Assembly (NCBI GenBank): GCA_014281115.1 | Contig: JACONQ010000015.1 | Coordinates: 930,001 to 994,000 of the forward strand | DNA length: 64,000 nt | From: Laburnicola sp. R22_1 | Taxonomy: Eukaryota > Ascomycota > Dothideomycetes > Pleosporales > Didymosphaeriaceae | Reading direction: 5' to 3' | Shown: piece after piece, positions 1 to 11,600 of the stretch | Position numbering within the stretch: the stretch's first letter is position 1 | Layout of the letters: the number at the start of each line of letters is the position of its first letter | The notes under the pieces: model-generated | Told to the model about the DNA's origin: nothing | Database searches by the model: none | What the model saw: only the letters and a program-made list of their open reading frames with translations | Translations under genes and position numbers: made by a program

Positions 1-1568
1 GCAAGTAATAGAGACGAGAAAGAGGGTACTTAGAAAGAAGCATCTAGATACACTAAGTAGCATAGGTAATCTAATATTAACGTATAGGAATTAAGGCTAG
101 TAGAAGAAGGCTAAAGAGCTGTTTGTGCAAGTAATAGAGACAAGAAAAAGGGTGCTTAGGGAGAAGTATTTAGACACGCTAACTAGTATAAACAATCTCG
201 CGTTTACGTTAAAGGGTTAGGGACTTATAAATAAAGTCATCTTACTAATAGAGGACTGCTGCGGGCTGCAGACAGTAGTTTTGGGTTGTCGACATCCCTT
301 TACTATATTATCTTACGAAACTCTTGCGACATGGCAGTTAGAGGCCATAGAACTTAGTAAGCAGGATAACACCTAGTAAGGGATAGGTGTGGCAAACAGA
401 TAGTCTCTAAAGCGGCAGGCTTAACGTAGCACAAAAACAGTATAGCTAAAAGTGCTATAGTTTGCCTATAAATTATTATAAGGTGCAGCCTATGTTAGAT
501 GGTACTTCGAGTTGCCACCGCTAGTAGGGAGAATAGCCAAACCACACTAACACAGAGCTTGCGCTAGAGGCGATAGTTTATAGATATGGCTAAAGAGAAG
601 GTACTATAGTATATAGCTCTAGATAGTGTAGAATCTTACTAAGCATAATTATTACTATAGCTCTGCCACTTAGCACTTATCCCTTACAAATATGTATAAT
701 CTAAATCCTTATAACTATTAGAGGTCGTACTAAAGTATATCTCTACGGCCCTAGAGATTATAGTACTTATATAAGAAGCTATTAGTTATTTGGCCTCTTT
801 GTATGCGCTTGTAACAACAGCGTTTTGCTAGAAACGCTTATTAAACCTATATGCCAAAGCGCAGGCTTTGATTTTCAGGCCCGCCGCACTCTACTTTAAC
901 TTATATCCTTCCCATTATATTGGATTCTCCTTTAATAAGCTAAGACTAGAGCCCGCTACGGCTTAGTCTAGGAATCGGCGCGCTAGTAGACTCGAGAAGC
1001 GCAAGGACGTAGAGGGCTTAATTGGGTTGTTCTATTAATTAGCGGAAGGGACAATAGCAGATATTAAAACTTAGAAGTGGCGTAATTATATGGCTCTATA
1101 TTACAAAGTAGGTATTACTGTGCGTTAGACTGCATCTCGAGGTGTGTAGGATTGCTGTGTTAAAGCTAGTTTTGCCGCTAGAAGCGTATTAGCTGACTAT
1201 ATAAGCATGGGCCATATCTTCTTACTACTTCTAATTCTAGTTAGATTTAACAATAATCTAGACGCTTATATAACTCACATAGCTACATATTTTATAATAA
1301 ATTACCTACTAGTGTATAAGGTAAGACTTACGGAGTCATGGCGCATTAGCCCAGATTAGTGATTCGCTTCCACTAAAAGTACTAATTAGTAGGGTAGTGT
1401 TGCATAAAATCGCGCCCTATAGCGCGCATAGGGCTAATAATAACTTCCTAGTATTAAAGAGAGATTGCGAGGGTAGGATAAGCCTATTCTACAAAATTTT
1501 AGAGCAATAAGGACTTAAGTTTAGCGCTGTAGGGAGAGAAGTCTATTACGCCACAAAAGAAGGCGCTA
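1..1568 (+). pseudogene. Left part of an unidentified RIP-degraded coding sequence, split by Pogo-1
   Basis: I do not recognise this sequence. It is TA-rich with many TAG and TAA codons, as expected for RIP damage. Plus-strand coding stretches separated by nonsense codons are visible, for example around 720-1310 and about 1366-1566. The last stretch reads on in frame from 25247 once Pogo-1 and one TA are removed, so Pogo-1 landed inside coding sequence. I could not assign it to a transposase, reverse transcriptase or gag family. It is probably an older mobile element, but a degraded host gene is possible. The start lies outside the window. Confidence 0.45.
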
Positions 1569-1719
1569 CTATGGGTCACTACCTAGTGCACAGCCCTACC
1601 TAGTGCATAGTTTCTAGATGCTCACACCCATAACTTTTGTAGCTATAGAGTCGCATATATATTATATTATCGCGAGATTTTTTAGTGGATGGCTTTTAAG
1701 GACCTATTTAATTAATTAG

Positions 1720-2754
1720 TAACGATAAACTACGTGCGATACCTCTGTGGGAGGCGTGCTTTACGGGTGCGCGTGGCAGGGCCAGGTGTAGGCACCACAT
1801 TAACTACAAATAATATATCCACACTAACATTTTCTATTTCTTTAGTAACTTAAGGAGGTAATGTAAAGGTATTTTTACAGCGTCTATTACCTTTTTTAGA
1901 GAATTATATATCTTGTTAGAGTTGCTTTTTGGCTTCGCGTGCAATTCTAGCTTCTTTGCGCTGCACAGCCTTCTCGCGCTATTCTTAAAGGCGTATTTCT
2001 TTGGCTACCTCTCTTATGCGCTGCCTCTCTTTAAGCATAGTAGTCTTCTCCTACTTCTACTACTCCCTACGCTTAATCTTCTTAGACTTCTATTGTTATA
2101 GTAGCTGCTTATTAGCATCCTTTTGTGCTTAGCGATCGCGGGCGTTCTTAACTTTAGATGGCGACTAGAATATAGCTCCACTATTATACTCCTGCAGTGC
2201 CTTAAATAATAGAGGCCTGCTACGTTAATGGCGCTTCTTTTTATTAACAAAGGCCCCTCTAAGTCGCTTATTTTTATACTAGAGGAGCTGTTTTTGTACA
2301 GCCATTACGTGAATTGTCTAGCTTAGCTGTTAGGAGCGTCGATTATAGATATCCTCTACTACCTAGCGCAGTAATCGCTCAATTATTCTCTAATCTAAAG
2401 CGCTAAGTACAGAAGTAGTACTATTGCTTAATAAGGGCCTCTTAGTCTCCTCTATTTTAAACTTCTTAAGTATAGCCTCTGAGTCTAATAGCAAAAGCCC
2501 TGTGACTTAAAAAGCTATTAAGATCGTCTTTTCCTTAAACGTTATATGCCAGGCCTTATAGAACAAGTGGAAGAAGTCTCTTTTTATAATCGCGGAGATA
2601 CCCTAATAGCTATATATAAACTTAGAGAGCTTGTTTAAGTAGGCAGTTAATAGAGGCTTAAAAAGGCAGACATTAAGCGGCTGCAAGGTGTGGGTAGCGT
2701 GGGGAGGATAGATGGCCAGAAGAATCTAATTATCGTCGCAAAACTTAATAAACT
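1720..2754 (-). pseudogene. Pogo-1 transposase, C-terminal part
   Basis: Read from 2754 leftwards, this is the distal DDE_1 segment and C-terminal tail of a pogo-type transposase. The conserved THTLQPLN block lies near 2690. In this family the position of that Asn is normally the third catalytic Asp; CTTGAT has become CTTAAT, a RIP-type change. A basic coiled-coil-like tail follows, ending near 1735 in a PQRYR motif that matches the tails of Pogo-2 and Pogo-5. Many TAA and TAG codons interrupt it. The frame is cut at 2754 by Copia-1 and continues at 16270, 22393 and 24432. Confidence 0.75.
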
Positions 2755-2942
2755 TGTCAGATTTAATGGTTGAATGCGATAATGCGCCTTAATAGATAAT
2801 AATGATTGTATTGTGTTTTTGTGTCCACCGTGTTCGGCTGGTTCTGACTTCTTCGCTAGTGTGCCAAGCTAGGTGGTCCCTGCTTTATTGTACAGATCCA
2901 ACCTCAACGCGCTTGTTCTATCTAATAGCTGCATATCTGACA
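2755..2942 (-). repeat. Copia-1 3' LTR
   Basis: The repeat begins TGTCAG and ends CTGACA on the plus strand and is 188 bp long. It is followed by cacccccttagc, the reversed polypurine tract. Confidence 0.9.
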
Positions 2943-2999
2943 CACCCCCTTAGCTTGGAAGATCCTTGCAAGCTAAACTATTTAGCAGCCTGTTATCCT

Positions 3000-5900
3000 A
3001 AAGTAAGGTTATTAAGGTGCCCTTGAATTTCCTTAAGAGGTGCTTTATTCGCTACTTTGCGTTCTGTTATCTTAATTAGCCCAAGTTGGGTTAGGAACCC
3101 TTTCCACTTGTTGACTGGGAGGACCTTTGTAAAGCTGTTGGCGATCATTTCTGCCAATTGTACGTACTCCACCTTGATCTTTCTAGTAGAGACTTTCTGT
3201 CTTAACTAGTGATTGTGAATGTCGACGTGTCGTAGTTTAGTCTAAAGCCTAGATATCTCCTTAGTGACTAGTCGAATAGTTTGCTTATTATTGTATTGGA
3301 TAGTAATTGACAATGAGCGCAGTTTAATCTGCAGTTCGTCTAGTAGTCTTGATATAAAGATTGCTTCCTTGGCCACTTGCGATAAGGTGAGAAGCTCTGC
3401 TTTAGTTGTCGAAGTTGTGACAGTGTCTTGTTTGCTTGCTTTCTAGGCAATAAGTTTGTTAAATAGCTTAATAGCGTATTCTTGTAAGCTCTTTCTGTCC
3501 AGTGTGTTGTTAGTAAATGAGGTATTGCTGGCTACTTGAAGGCAGTTGCCTCCTCTAAGCTGCAGTGCTCTCTATCTGGTGCTTGATAAGTATAGTAGTA
3601 CTTAATTAGCGGCATTGTGATGTTCTAAGCCCGGATTTGATAGGAATTGAGCTAGCCTTAAGGTTGCAAAGGCTATGTCCGGTTAAGTTGTTACTGCCGC
3701 GAATAGAAGCGATCCGATCTTGCGTTAGTATTTGTTGATTTCTAAGGGTGTCGCTAAGCTGTCTTGTGGTTTTAGCTTAATAGCTGCCATTAGGGTGTTG
3801 TGTCGAATATCCCTCTTGTTAACTAATCGACTGATCTTGTCTAAGTAGGCAGCCTAAGAGAGTTGAATTGTCCTAGTCTTTTAATCTCTAATAATCTCTA
3901 CGCTAAGGAACCACTAAAGGTTGTTTCCTCCACTTAAGGTGTATTTTTCTTATAGGCGCTTAATTGCTTGTTAGGCTTCTTTCTCTTTCTGCTTGTAAAA
4001 AGCTAAGATAATATTGTTAACGTAGAAGAAGACGATAATTCCGTCTTTAAGAAGGCAGCATGGCTTGTGAGGCACTGTCTAGAAACCTAGAGCTTTAAGT
4101 GTTAAAGTAAACTCTTTCTGCTAGAGGAGTGGTGAGATCTAAAGACTATATAAAGCCTTGTTAACTTGAAGTATTGTTCTAGGCTTCTAATAGCCATAGG
4201 GCATTCTTATATATACCTCTTAGTCTATACTTGCATGGACGAAAGCGTTTGTAACGTCGTATTGCTTGAGCTCTATATTATAGTAAGCTGCTATTGCCAC
4301 TAGCATTTGGAACGACCTGCTGGCAAGCGTGGCTGTATAAGTGTCTTAAGAGGTAATATTCTATTGTTAATCGCCCCAGACAACTAGCTGTGCCTTGCAC
4401 TTTAGCAAGCGATGGTGTTTGTTAAGCTTGTAGGTGTATACCTATATATAGTTAAGGATCTGCTGTCCTGTTAGTTTGATCTTCTTTATTAGTACTTCTA
4501 ACTATGATTTTATTTGTTTGTGGCTTGCGAGGTGATCCCGCTCTGCTTCTTTAAACAATTCGCCCATTAGGTGATCCTTAAGCTTGGTACGGCATATTGG
4601 CAGAGGTGGGAGTTGACTTTGATAGGGCTTTAAGCCTTTGGCGAGCGTTCTTATTATCTTAGCCTTGTCTATAACATCCCTTCTATATTTCCTAACGTGG
4701 CTAGCTTGAGTTCCTGCCATAAAGGCGGCTGCCTAGGGGACAGTTTTGGATGACCCTTTTAGGTTTATTTCTAATTTATTTTTAGCTATTAACTACGTAA
4801 GTAATGCCGCAGGTAGTGGTGTAGTTAGAGAAGTTGGATAGTTGTCCCTAATCTTCACTCCTTAGTAGTAGCCTAGTGGGTCTACTTCGCCTTAGGGATT
4901 TAATAAGCCTCCAACAGTGTCGTCTTTATAGAAGGACTCTGTCTCTGGTTAATAACTTAGTGTTAGGAGTTTAATCGTTCTTACATATATGGCAATTTCC
5001 TCTAGTGTACTGTGCATAAGGTTATCTATAAGGTCCTTAGTTTTGCCACTAAAGACAGTTTGTTTATCGAAGATAACATCGCGGGTGCTTATCACCTTAG
5101 CAAGTGACAGTATCTAAATTCGATAGATGTTTAAGGACTAGTATCCTACTAGGTAACTAATTTAAGCCTTTAGGTCTAGGCGTTATAGCCTTAATTTATC
5201 TTAATGTGTATTATCCGTTATTATAAACGCTTTGCAGCCATACGCTTTAAGGTAAGCAAGGTTAGGTTTCTTAATTAAGGTGACTACTCTGTTGTTTAGA
5301 GCAACTCGTGTGAAGAATATCTTGTATGGCGTTTTCTAGTTGTTCGCATAATTTGGTGTTTAATTATAGAGGTATACTGCAGCTCTTGTGACTTTAGGCC
5401 ATAGTTTCTAGGGTAGGTTGGCATTGAGACGCATCGCGCGCGATTTCTCTTTGTTCACACCCCCTAAGTGTTTGGCACCTTTATTTTAAGCTTGTGTATC
5501 TGGGGCGAAAGGCTTAATAGTAATTCCTTGTGATGCCAACTAGCGCTCGATTTCCGGTTTTACTATCGTGATCTCGTTGTTCGCTTTAATGACCTTGACC
5601 GTAATATTGTAATGGTTTTTAAGGAAGAGAAAGAAGTTTAATAGAAGTTTAATAACTAACTTTACTAGTTAATTATCTTTAAAATAAAAGTCCTATTGCA
5701 GGCCTAAGTACCTGTTAGTGACAAGCATCTAGCTCCTTTCGCTAGTGCTACTTTGCGCCTTGTAGGCATAAAAGTCGATAGCTAGTCTTTCTCCTAGTCC
5801 TTTATTGTTAATTCGCGGTGCTTAGCTAATTTGTCGCCAGATCTTTGCTTTCCTATAGAAGTCGCATTGAACTATTGTAACTCCCTTAACTCGCACCCCT

Positions 5901-7687
5901 TTAGCTTGCTGCACAAGATGTTTAATAGCTGCTAGTCTAGGGTGTCCTAGTCTCTTGTGCTATAATTTGGCTGAGGCCCTTTGTAGTGCTTCTTTTGTTT
6001 GTAATGTATTCTTGTAGATGTGATATAAAGTGGGTAGTAGCGGATTATACTCAAGTACCTATTAACCGTGTATCTTAGATAGTTTTCCGATAATCTTGTC
6101 GTCTAGTCCTTTTAGCGTAGTTGGGTCTGTTTGCGTATCCTACTAGATTCCTCTATGCCTTAGTAGTTGAAGGGAGACTAGGTTGTATAGGAGGTCTAGA
6201 CAGATAGCCACATTATGTAGAACCAACGTAGTTGTTTCATGTTGGCCTCTTAGTGTTAAGTTAACAGAGCTATAGCCTTTTATCTATATCTTTGTATTGC
6301 CAGCCCATATATAATCTTCGGACGTAGGTAGACAGAAGTTATAGATATAGTTGGGGTTGTTTATAATGTAGCAAGTTAATCCTAAATTAAGAATAAACAA
6401 GCGCTTTAGCGGGTAATTAGACACTTCTATTTCTATTAGCGCTGATATAAACGCAGCGTTAACGTTTGATATTCTCTATCCCTCTAGTCAGTCCTTAGGG
6501 GACTCGAGGATCTTAGGTGTGGGCGTATACGATTGTTTAATGTTTGGTGTTTTTAATCTTAGTCTGCTTTGTCCTCTTAACAGTCCTTAAAATTTGGGAT
6601 TGTGCTCGCGCTTTAATGCGACGAGTTCTTCGATCTTTTTGTTTAGTTTCCACTACTTAGGAGCTTTGTCTGCATTAATATAGAAGCAATCCTAGAGTCT
6701 ATAGCAATGTCTACACGCAGGACATTTAGCGCCTTCTGTTTTTGCAGGTTTTTAGACTAAGGATAAGTTCTTATTATCTTTTTGGTCATTACGTTAATAT
6801 CGGGGTCTGCCCCATTTTCTAGATAGTGCTGCTTCGGCATCAATGCCCTGGGTGGTTTTCCCACTTTTAGTGAGGTATGACAAGTTATCTGCCACAAATG
6901 CGGCCTTGTGCTTCCCTGTTCGAGGGGTTGGATAATTTAACATTATATGCTCTTAGAAGCGCTTTATTATTTCTTTCTAATTTATGCCAGGTGTGAATTG
7001 TCCGCTATCCTAAAAGGTTGTAGACTAATTAGGCGCAACTTTGTTTATAGTAGTCAGAAAGTCCTTTGTAATCACATCGATCTGTGTTATCTTAGGGACA
7101 TTACTTATCTCCGCTTCTATAGCTGCTTAATTATATTCAGCAAGCTATGTGTCCTAATTCGACGCGTTTCTCATTGGTCTGAGGGATGTAAGGTATTAGT
7201 CGCGGGCTCGTTCTCTCTTAAATCGTTTGTTAACGCCAACCGTGGCTTTGAGGTTCGTAATCCACTGTCTTAGTGGTTGATCTAGGAGGCAGCAAGTGCG
7301 CTAAAGATGTAGGCTGATAGTAGCCTAAATATAAACAATAATTTGCTAGAGGCTTGTTTGCTTCTTTTTAAAATTATATTGATTGTTCTTATACTGCTTA
7401 GTAAGAATCTTATAATACTTAAGATCTTCTTTAAACGCCTTAAGTCCTGCTGCTAACAGTTTAGACTGCCTTATTAGGATGCTAACGTTCGCTGCTAGAG
7501 TATACCTATTAATTAGCGGCGCCCTTAGGGCTATAGGTTTAGGTTTTATTGGGATATTTGACGTAGGATCGACTTTTGGCCAGATGCGATATGCGACGCA
7601 TCTAGACTAAAGTTGCATTATCTATGCCCTATAGTTGGTGTGGTCTCGAAGAGTTACTGTCGGGTCACGCTGGGGTAGTGCAGCCAT
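3000..7687 (-). pseudogene. Copia-1 gag-pol, heavily RIPped
   Basis: The minus-strand frame starts with an ATG at 7685-7687 (MAALPQRDPTVTL) and resembles the gag starts of Copia-2 and Copia-5, which share RDPTV. A zinc knuckle of form CPACRHCYRLxDC lies near 6720; its His position reads Tyr, a CAC-to-TAC change. Remnants of integrase, reverse transcriptase and RNase H follow in copia order towards 3000. Dozens of TAG and TAA codons, mostly former CAG, CAA and TGG, rule out a functional product. The exact end is uncertain. Confidence 0.75.
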
Positions 7688-7720
7688 TTTGGTATCGATT
7701 AAGGCAGTAAGACTCTTAAT

Positions 7721-7824
7721 TGTCAGATTTAATGGTTGAATGCGATGATGCGCCTTAATAGATAATGATGATTGTATTGTGTTTTTGTGTCCACCGTGTT
7801 CGGCTGGTTCTGACTTCTTCGCTA
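7721..7824 (-). repeat. Copia-1 5' LTR, left piece
   Basis: These 104 bp match the start of the 3' LTR and stop at the TA where Fold-1 is inserted. Copia-1 runs leftwards from here; the adjoining bases, read on the minus strand as attaagagtcttactg, are the primer-binding site. Confidence 0.9.
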
Positions 7825-8134
7825 CCCTGCCGAGACAGTCAGTGCAACGCGACAGTCAATGCAACACTTTTTACTAGGAAAATCAAGAAAAATAGAGATT
7901 TTTAAAGACTTATTACTCTATAACTATAATATATTATTAAAAACTTCTAATATATTTAATACTTTAAATTTTATTCTCTATATTACTAGAATTTTACTTC
8001 TTTTTAATATTATAGTTTTTAATTATTTATAAAAAACTAGTAAAATCTATAATTTTAAAATTAAAAAGTAATAATTATTTAGTAAGGAAGTATAGTATAT
8101 AGAGTATCTTTAATATAGAAGTTATTTAGATTTA
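7825..8134 (+). repeat. Fold-1 left arm of inverted repeat
   Basis: This 310-bp arm is very AT-rich except for its GC-richer first 45 bp. Its reverse complement is 8219-8344 joined to 13877-14060. Confidence 0.88.
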
Positions 8135-8218
8135 TAATATATTTAATAAGTTAATCTATCTATATTAAAAATATATAGAAAAAAAAGTAGTATATAATCT
8201 AACTACTTAGTTATATTT

Positions 8219-8344
8219 TAAATCTAAATAACTTCTATATTAAAGATACTCTATATACTATACTTCCTTACTAAATAATTATTACTTTTTAATTTTAAAA
8301 TTATAGATTTTACTAGTTTTTTATAAATAATTAAAAACTATAAT
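8219..8344 (-). repeat. Fold-1 right arm, inner part
   Basis: These 126 bp are the exact reverse complement of the inner end of the left arm. The arm is cut by Copia-2 and continues at 13877. Confidence 0.88.
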
Positions 8345-8571
8345 TGTCAGATTGGATAGGTGATCCGAACAACTATCGTGGGTGGCAGGAGAGAGATGAA
8401 ACAGCCCCTACCCAAATAGGGATAGTATGGAGGATTAGCCAAGAACCAAAACAGCGCACAAGCAAACCTCGAGAGAGGAGACACACAATCAACAGAATGA
8501 GCCGATCTCAACACTTATTAAAATTAAACCACCTTTCATCTTATTTATTAAGAATACCCTTATATCTGACA
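8345..8571 (+). repeat. Copia-2 5' LTR
   Basis: 227 bp, beginning TGTCAGATTGG and ending ATATCTGACA. Confidence 0.95.
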
Positions 8572-8584
8572 ATTAAGAGTCTCA
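8572..8584 (+). promoter_or_regulatory. Copia-2 primer-binding site, complementary to half tRNA-Lys(CUU)
   Basis: The site attaagagtctca begins immediately after the LTR. Its complement, tgagactcttaat, fits the anticodon arm of tRNA-Lys(CUU), nucleotides 27-39, with CTT as the anticodon. Copia-1 and Copia-5 have the same first eleven bases in the same place. Priming by a tRNA fragment ending at nucleotide 39 is known for Drosophila copia, which uses initiator tRNA-Met; its use here is inferred. Confidence 0.65.
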
Positions 8585-8678
8585 GTGCCTCTACCTTGAA
8601 CACCGGAACAACCAGAACGCCGATACAACTCGAGCCGAAACGACGCGACGTCGCACAGAACGATAAAAATCCATCAAG

Positions 8679-11600
8679 ATGTCAACTACCCCGAATCGCG
8701 ACCCCACAGTAATCCTTATGGACCATACCCAGTGGATCAAGTGGATCGCACAACTGGAGTCGAAGTGTGTGTCGTTGAACGTCTGGTCGAAGATCGACCC
8801 CAAACAGATGGCCTAGCCACTCGCCGAACCTATCGCCCCAATCAGGCCCTTGATAGCCGACTATTAACCAGCTACAGCGGCGATAAACCAACATCAAACC
8901 CAATACCGAGCGAATCACGGGCAGCACGCAGTGATACCCCCGTTTGTACCGGCTCGACCGTCCGACCTCTCGAACGCCGGCAAGACCTCATACAAAGAAG
9001 ACGTAGACGACTTCAAGTCCATTTTTGAAGAATACAAGGTCCTCGATCAGAAACATTAACGAGAACAAACCCACTTCTCTCAGGTCACCGACTTCATTTG
9101 GACGACAGTATCCTTATACCTATTCACCAACTGCTGCAAGCCGTCCCAACCATATCGAAGCTGGATAATCAAACTCGCCGCTACTGTAGGCGTGAGATCA
9201 GAGGACGAGCTCAACAAAGCAAGGGAACGATACCAAGCAGCCTTTAAACCAATGAGGACAACAGCCCATTGGGACACCTGGCTTACTGAAGTGGACCACG
9301 CGGTTACAGAAGCCAAAGCGACTGGTGTACCCGACTGCCTGAACGATCAATTCATCAAGAACGACTTCGTGAAAGCTACAGCAAAGAATTTCCAAGGATG
9401 GACAATCTCATTTATGGAAAACGGCCTCCCAGATCCTACGGTGACGGCCACCGACATGTTCCTACAATTTAGAAAACAAGCCAACCTACTATACCTAGCC
9501 AAGAGCAAATCGTCCAGAGCAGCCTTCTCAGCTGGAGGACCAACCCTCGCTAGAGAAGAAGCTAATAATAATGCCGATACCAAACCAACTCGCGGAAGAG
9601 GTCGTAACCAACGTCAAAAGCGCAGTTATCGCGATAGTGATACGATCGACCATACAACACAGAAGTGTAAGGCTTGTAATGGACCACATGATCTCAACAA
9701 GTGTTGGTATGCAATGCCAGAGACAGCGCCTCCAAATTGGAGAGCCCAAGACGGCGTCAAGAGAATGGCTCAAGAAAGGATTAGCAACAATACTAAACTT
9801 TAGGAGGAAATACGCTCAGCGAAAAGGCCACAATCGAAGACCCTAGCTCTCAAGAAGTCGCACTTAGCGACTCCAACAATAGAAGCTTCCACAGAGGAGT
9901 GACTACATAGAAGGCAAATTGGAGAGGTTAATATTGCAATAGCCGCCGCCTCTTTTATGACGAAACAGTCAAGGTACCCACTTGAACGATCCTTTATCCT
10001 CGACTTAGGGACAACGTGCCATGTAGCAAATAATATCAGACAATTCACGAACACTCGGCCACCCACACCAGGAGATTTCTTATAGGCAGGGAACTCACGC
10101 GTATGGATTATGGCATATGGCTTACTATATGTAAGAGTGAAGACTGCAGGCTCAACACGCCGCCTTTACCTCAGAGATATGGCCTTCTGCCCAGACCTAC
10201 ACTGTAACCTTGTCTCATTTAGAGTACTCCGACAACAAGGCCTATGGTGGGATACCAAGTCAAACCCTACCGTACTACGCCGATACAACGATAGCGCTGT
10301 TGCGCTCCTTGAAGAACGATACGGACAATGGGTTGTTAAGTACAACAATGTCTCTGAGCCAAAATCAACCTTTGCAACAACCAAAGCACGCACAATTAAG
10401 CCGCGACAACGAGCGAGCGGTGAGATGTGGCACAAACGACTGGGACACCCAGGACCTTAGGCACTTGAGCACCTCGTGCATCACTCTGAGGGGGTGAAGA
10501 TTGTTGGCATTCCTACCGTCAAGTGCGACGCATGTGGAAGATCAAAGTCTAAGCGACAGATAAGAAGAACCCCCGAACAATCCTAGAAGGTCCAGGAGAG
10601 CGAATAGCCCTAGACTTTCATGATTACGAAGAAGGGAGTAACACAAAGGAGAAGAGCCAAATGCTAATCATGTGCAGAGTTACCGGTATGCTATGGGATT
10701 TCTATTTCAAAGACAACCGACCTGCCAGATCAATCATTAAAACCCTCCAAACATTTATCACATTTATGAAGAATCAATTTGGGATTGCGGTCAAAGTCAT
10801 TGAGACTGATAATGAGACGTTTCGCTCAGCCGAAGCCCAGAGGTGGAGGGACGAGCAAGGTATAGCAGTGGAGCCCTCAGCACCTGATACCTAAGCCCAA
10901 AACGGCGGAGCTGAACGCTCAGGGGTGTGGTAAAGGAGAAAGCTCGTGCAATGCGCCTTGACGCGAATCTACCATGGGAAGTATGGCCTGAAGTGACTCG
11001 AACCGCCGTATACCTATACAATCGAACACCCAAGTATTCGAATCGCTGGAAGACGCCCTATGAAGCGTTCTTTACCGCTGTCGCCTTTCAAAATGGGATA
11101 GTCACGTCCCCACGCAAACCAAACCAATCCCATCTACAAGCATATGGCTGCAAGGCCTTTGCCATAACGGATGATACGAAGCGTGGCAAAGGACGTCTAC
11201 AAAGACTCGACCCAAAGGCATGGATTGGATACTTAGTAGGTTACGTTTCCTTAAACATCTTCAGGATATGGATACTGTCGATGGGTAAGGTCATCAGCAC
11301 CCGCGACGTAGTGTTCGACGAAGATAGCATCTTCAACGGAGACATGAAACACATTATGGACAATCTTATGCACAGTACCCTTGAAGAAATTGCAACTTGG
11401 ATTAGGACGATAGAGCTACCGCCTTCACTATCACAACAGAACGATGCTACAAGCAGGTTCTATGAGGATGAAGCGACGGACGACTCTCCTTCTGAGCAAG
11501 TGGGGACACCCCAGTACGACGAGCGCGGGAAGAAGGTCATACCCTACCCGACGCCGCCAAGTACACCACCACCAGCAGCCTTATTAGCGCAACTAATGAG

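Noticed and set aside
1..1568. Tyrosine recombinase (Starship captain or Crypton) as identity of the unknown ORF
   Set aside because: I could find no catalytic Arg-His-Tyr motif set, so the assignment is unsupported.
2014..2250. Minus-strand Arg/Ser-rich ORF at 2014-2250
   Set aside because: It overlaps the Pogo-1 transposase tail but is a short low-complexity frame; it adds nothing beyond the transposase pseudogene.
7825..8344. AT-rich palindrome as a replication origin or centromere-like feature
   Set aside because: The TA duplication, matched ends at 14060 and doubled terminal motif make a transposon the simpler reading.
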